A DNA stretch of 43,465 nt from Rhodocyclaceae bacterium (lineage in GTDB: Bacteria; Pseudomonadota; Gammaproteobacteria; Burkholderiales; Rhodocyclaceae): positions 1 to 43,465 of the forward strand of contig JAPKHL010000030.1 of NCBI GenBank assembly GCA_026646875.1, given 5' to 3'. Under the pieces are notes generated by a model. That model had not been told where the DNA came from. It ran no database searches and was given only the letters and a program-made list of their open reading frames with translations. Shown in pieces: positions 42,701 to 43,465 of the stretch. The first letter of the stretch is position 1, and each line of letters begins with the position of its first letter. The translations under genes were made by a program, and so were the position numbers.

Positions 42701-43324
42701 CTACCGCTTCCCTCCAAGCCAGTTCGGGTTGAACCATGGCGCTTCTTCAAGGGTGCCGGAGGTGCACCCTGGGTGCGGGAGATGGGGGAGCGGATCGCAG
42801 GGAAAATCTCCACCGTGCATGGCGTAATAAAACCGGCCACCACCGCTGATCTGCACATCCCAGGCAAACAGGACGCCGTCGTCCTTGATGCGGAATTGCA
42901 GGCGCACTGCCCCGCGTTTTTTTGCGTAGTCGAAGACTTCCCTGGGGATGCGACTGAGCACGTCGATGCGGTAGTTGCCAACTTCCCTGCCGGTTGTATA
43001 TCGACCTGTTTTTCTATCCGGCAAATTTGCCGTCATGCCTTCCCGCCACGTCACATCCACCCAGCGGGGGAAGGAGATTTTGCTACCGCCTCCAATCGTG
43101 TTCACGCCGCCATTTTGGTGATTGAGTATGGATGGACCAAACAATCGGTAGCCAGTGTCCGATATTGCAGCGACGCCTTCCTTCGGCGTTGCAGTGTCCG
43201 CAAGTTCATATACAACAACAAAACCCATCCCGCGCAATTCCCGATCCGTATCAGGTTTGCTCGTCCCCGCGCAGGCGGCCAAAAGCGGGTAAAACACGAC
43301 TAAAGCAATCCATGCCTTTTTCAT
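42701..43324 (-). CDS. Predicted lipoprotein of unknown function
   Basis: A 207-aa protein with a lipoprotein signal: MKKAWIALVVFYPLLAACAG, lipobox LAAC with lipidated C18. The mature part is beta-rich with Trp and Gly (FPRWVDVTWREG, GRFYYAMHGGDFPCDPLP) and two further Cys near the end (CDPLP, GCTSG). GAGGCAGG lies just upstream of ATG 43324. I do not recognise the family with confidence; the layout is reminiscent of DUF3304 or DUF2931 lipoproteins, some of which are encoded beside type VI secretion effectors. The coding region is clearly less GC-rich than the rest of the window, suggesting acquisition. Confidence 0.75.
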   Translation of the reverse strand: MKKAWIALVVFYPLLAACAGTSKPDTDRELRGMGFVVVYELADTATPKEGVAAISDTGYRLFGPSILNHQNGGVNTIGGGSKISFPRWVDVTWREGMTANLPDRKTGRYTTGREVGNYRIDVLSRIPREVFDYAKKRGAVRLQFRIKDDGVLFAWDVQISGGGRFYYAMHGGDFPCDPLPHLPHPGCTSGTLEEAPWFNPNWLGGKR

Positions 43325-43420
43325 CGACCTGCCTCACTGAACCGTTATGTTGATGTTGTAGCCGTTCGCGTTGAGCCAACTGTATCGTTATCGGAAAACG
43401 GCATGCCCGGCGACGGGCGT

Positions 43421-43465
43421 CTAGAAATCCGTCTCGATCTTCTGTCCGGTGCGCTTGTCGATGTA
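43421..43465 (-). CDS. C-terminal end of a gene cut by the right edge
   Basis: The last 14 codons of a minus-strand gene, reading YIDKRTGQKIETDF and stop TAG at 43423-43421. It runs off the window, so the product cannot be named. It lies 96 bases upstream of the lipoprotein gene on the same strand, so the two may be cotranscribed. Confidence 0.5.
   Translation of the reverse strand, partial: YIDKRTGQKIETDF

Noticed and set aside
1..43465. CRISPR arrays, tRNA or rRNA genes, insertion sequences, phage genes, selenocysteine TGA codons
   Set aside because: No repeat-spacer series, cloverleaf, transposase or phage gene was seen, and SelD has Cys at its catalytic position.

Overview
The window is high-GC, densely packed bacterial chromosome. 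It reads as a facultatively anaerobic or microaerophilic betaproteobacterium, probably a Rhodocyclales relative. That placement is inferred from gene content and codon use: a cbb3 oxidase with its full assembly set, an Fe-S Fnr, oxygen-independent HemN, class I PhaC, NnrS proteins and copper handling. No rRNA, tRNA, CRISPR array, insertion sequence or prophage was seen.

Positions 1-7601 (+) carry a high-affinity terminal oxidase locus: ccoI (cut by the left edge), ccoS, ccoNOQP, ccoG, ccoH and a DUF3149 mini-protein. Between ccoS and ccoN lies a short unit with its own FNR-type promoter and a perfect intrinsic terminator but no convincing gene; this is a candidate FNR-activated small RNA. Positions 7699-18827 hold an oxygen/redox island: a universal stress protein (-), a beta-CASP metallo-hydrolase, PHA synthase, a soluble chemoreceptor-tip-like protein coupled to an ODP-like diiron protein, a hemerythrin/DUF2249 operon with a heme-copper-oxidase-like membrane protein, a frameshifted nnrS and a SirB2-family protein, then fnr (-) and hemN (+). 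Seven FNR-type boxes occur in the window, most with a -10 element at the class II distance, so one regulator encoded here probably links most of these genes.

Positions 18991-24848 (+) carry a TauE/SafE-family membrane protein and a copper module (copA, a PAS-GGDEF-EAL protein, copZ). selD (+) then converges on a (-) operon of ArsR-rhodanese, MFS transporter and a Cys/Met-type PLP lyase. Positions 29283-34593 form an iron/siderophore module: an AraC-type regulator diverging from a TonB receptor, DUF3649, PepSY and DUF3325 proteins, with a Fur-like box between them.

Positions 34628-40640 (-) are a second metal or metallophore uptake operon: TonB receptor, NMT1-type binding protein, permease, ATPase and an intact NnrS, with both a Fur-like and a perfect FNR-type box upstream. 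Diverging from it are a small Cys-rich protein and a DUF2325 coiled-coil protein. The right end (42701-43465, -) holds a more AT-rich unknown lipoprotein and the last 14 codons of another gene.

Overall the genes fit low-oxygen respiration: building the oxidase (Cu, heme, Fe), sensing O2 or NO, storing carbon as PHA, and acquiring metals. Intergenic spaces are short; the longest, 1830-2128, is filled by the candidate small RNA and the ccoN promoter.
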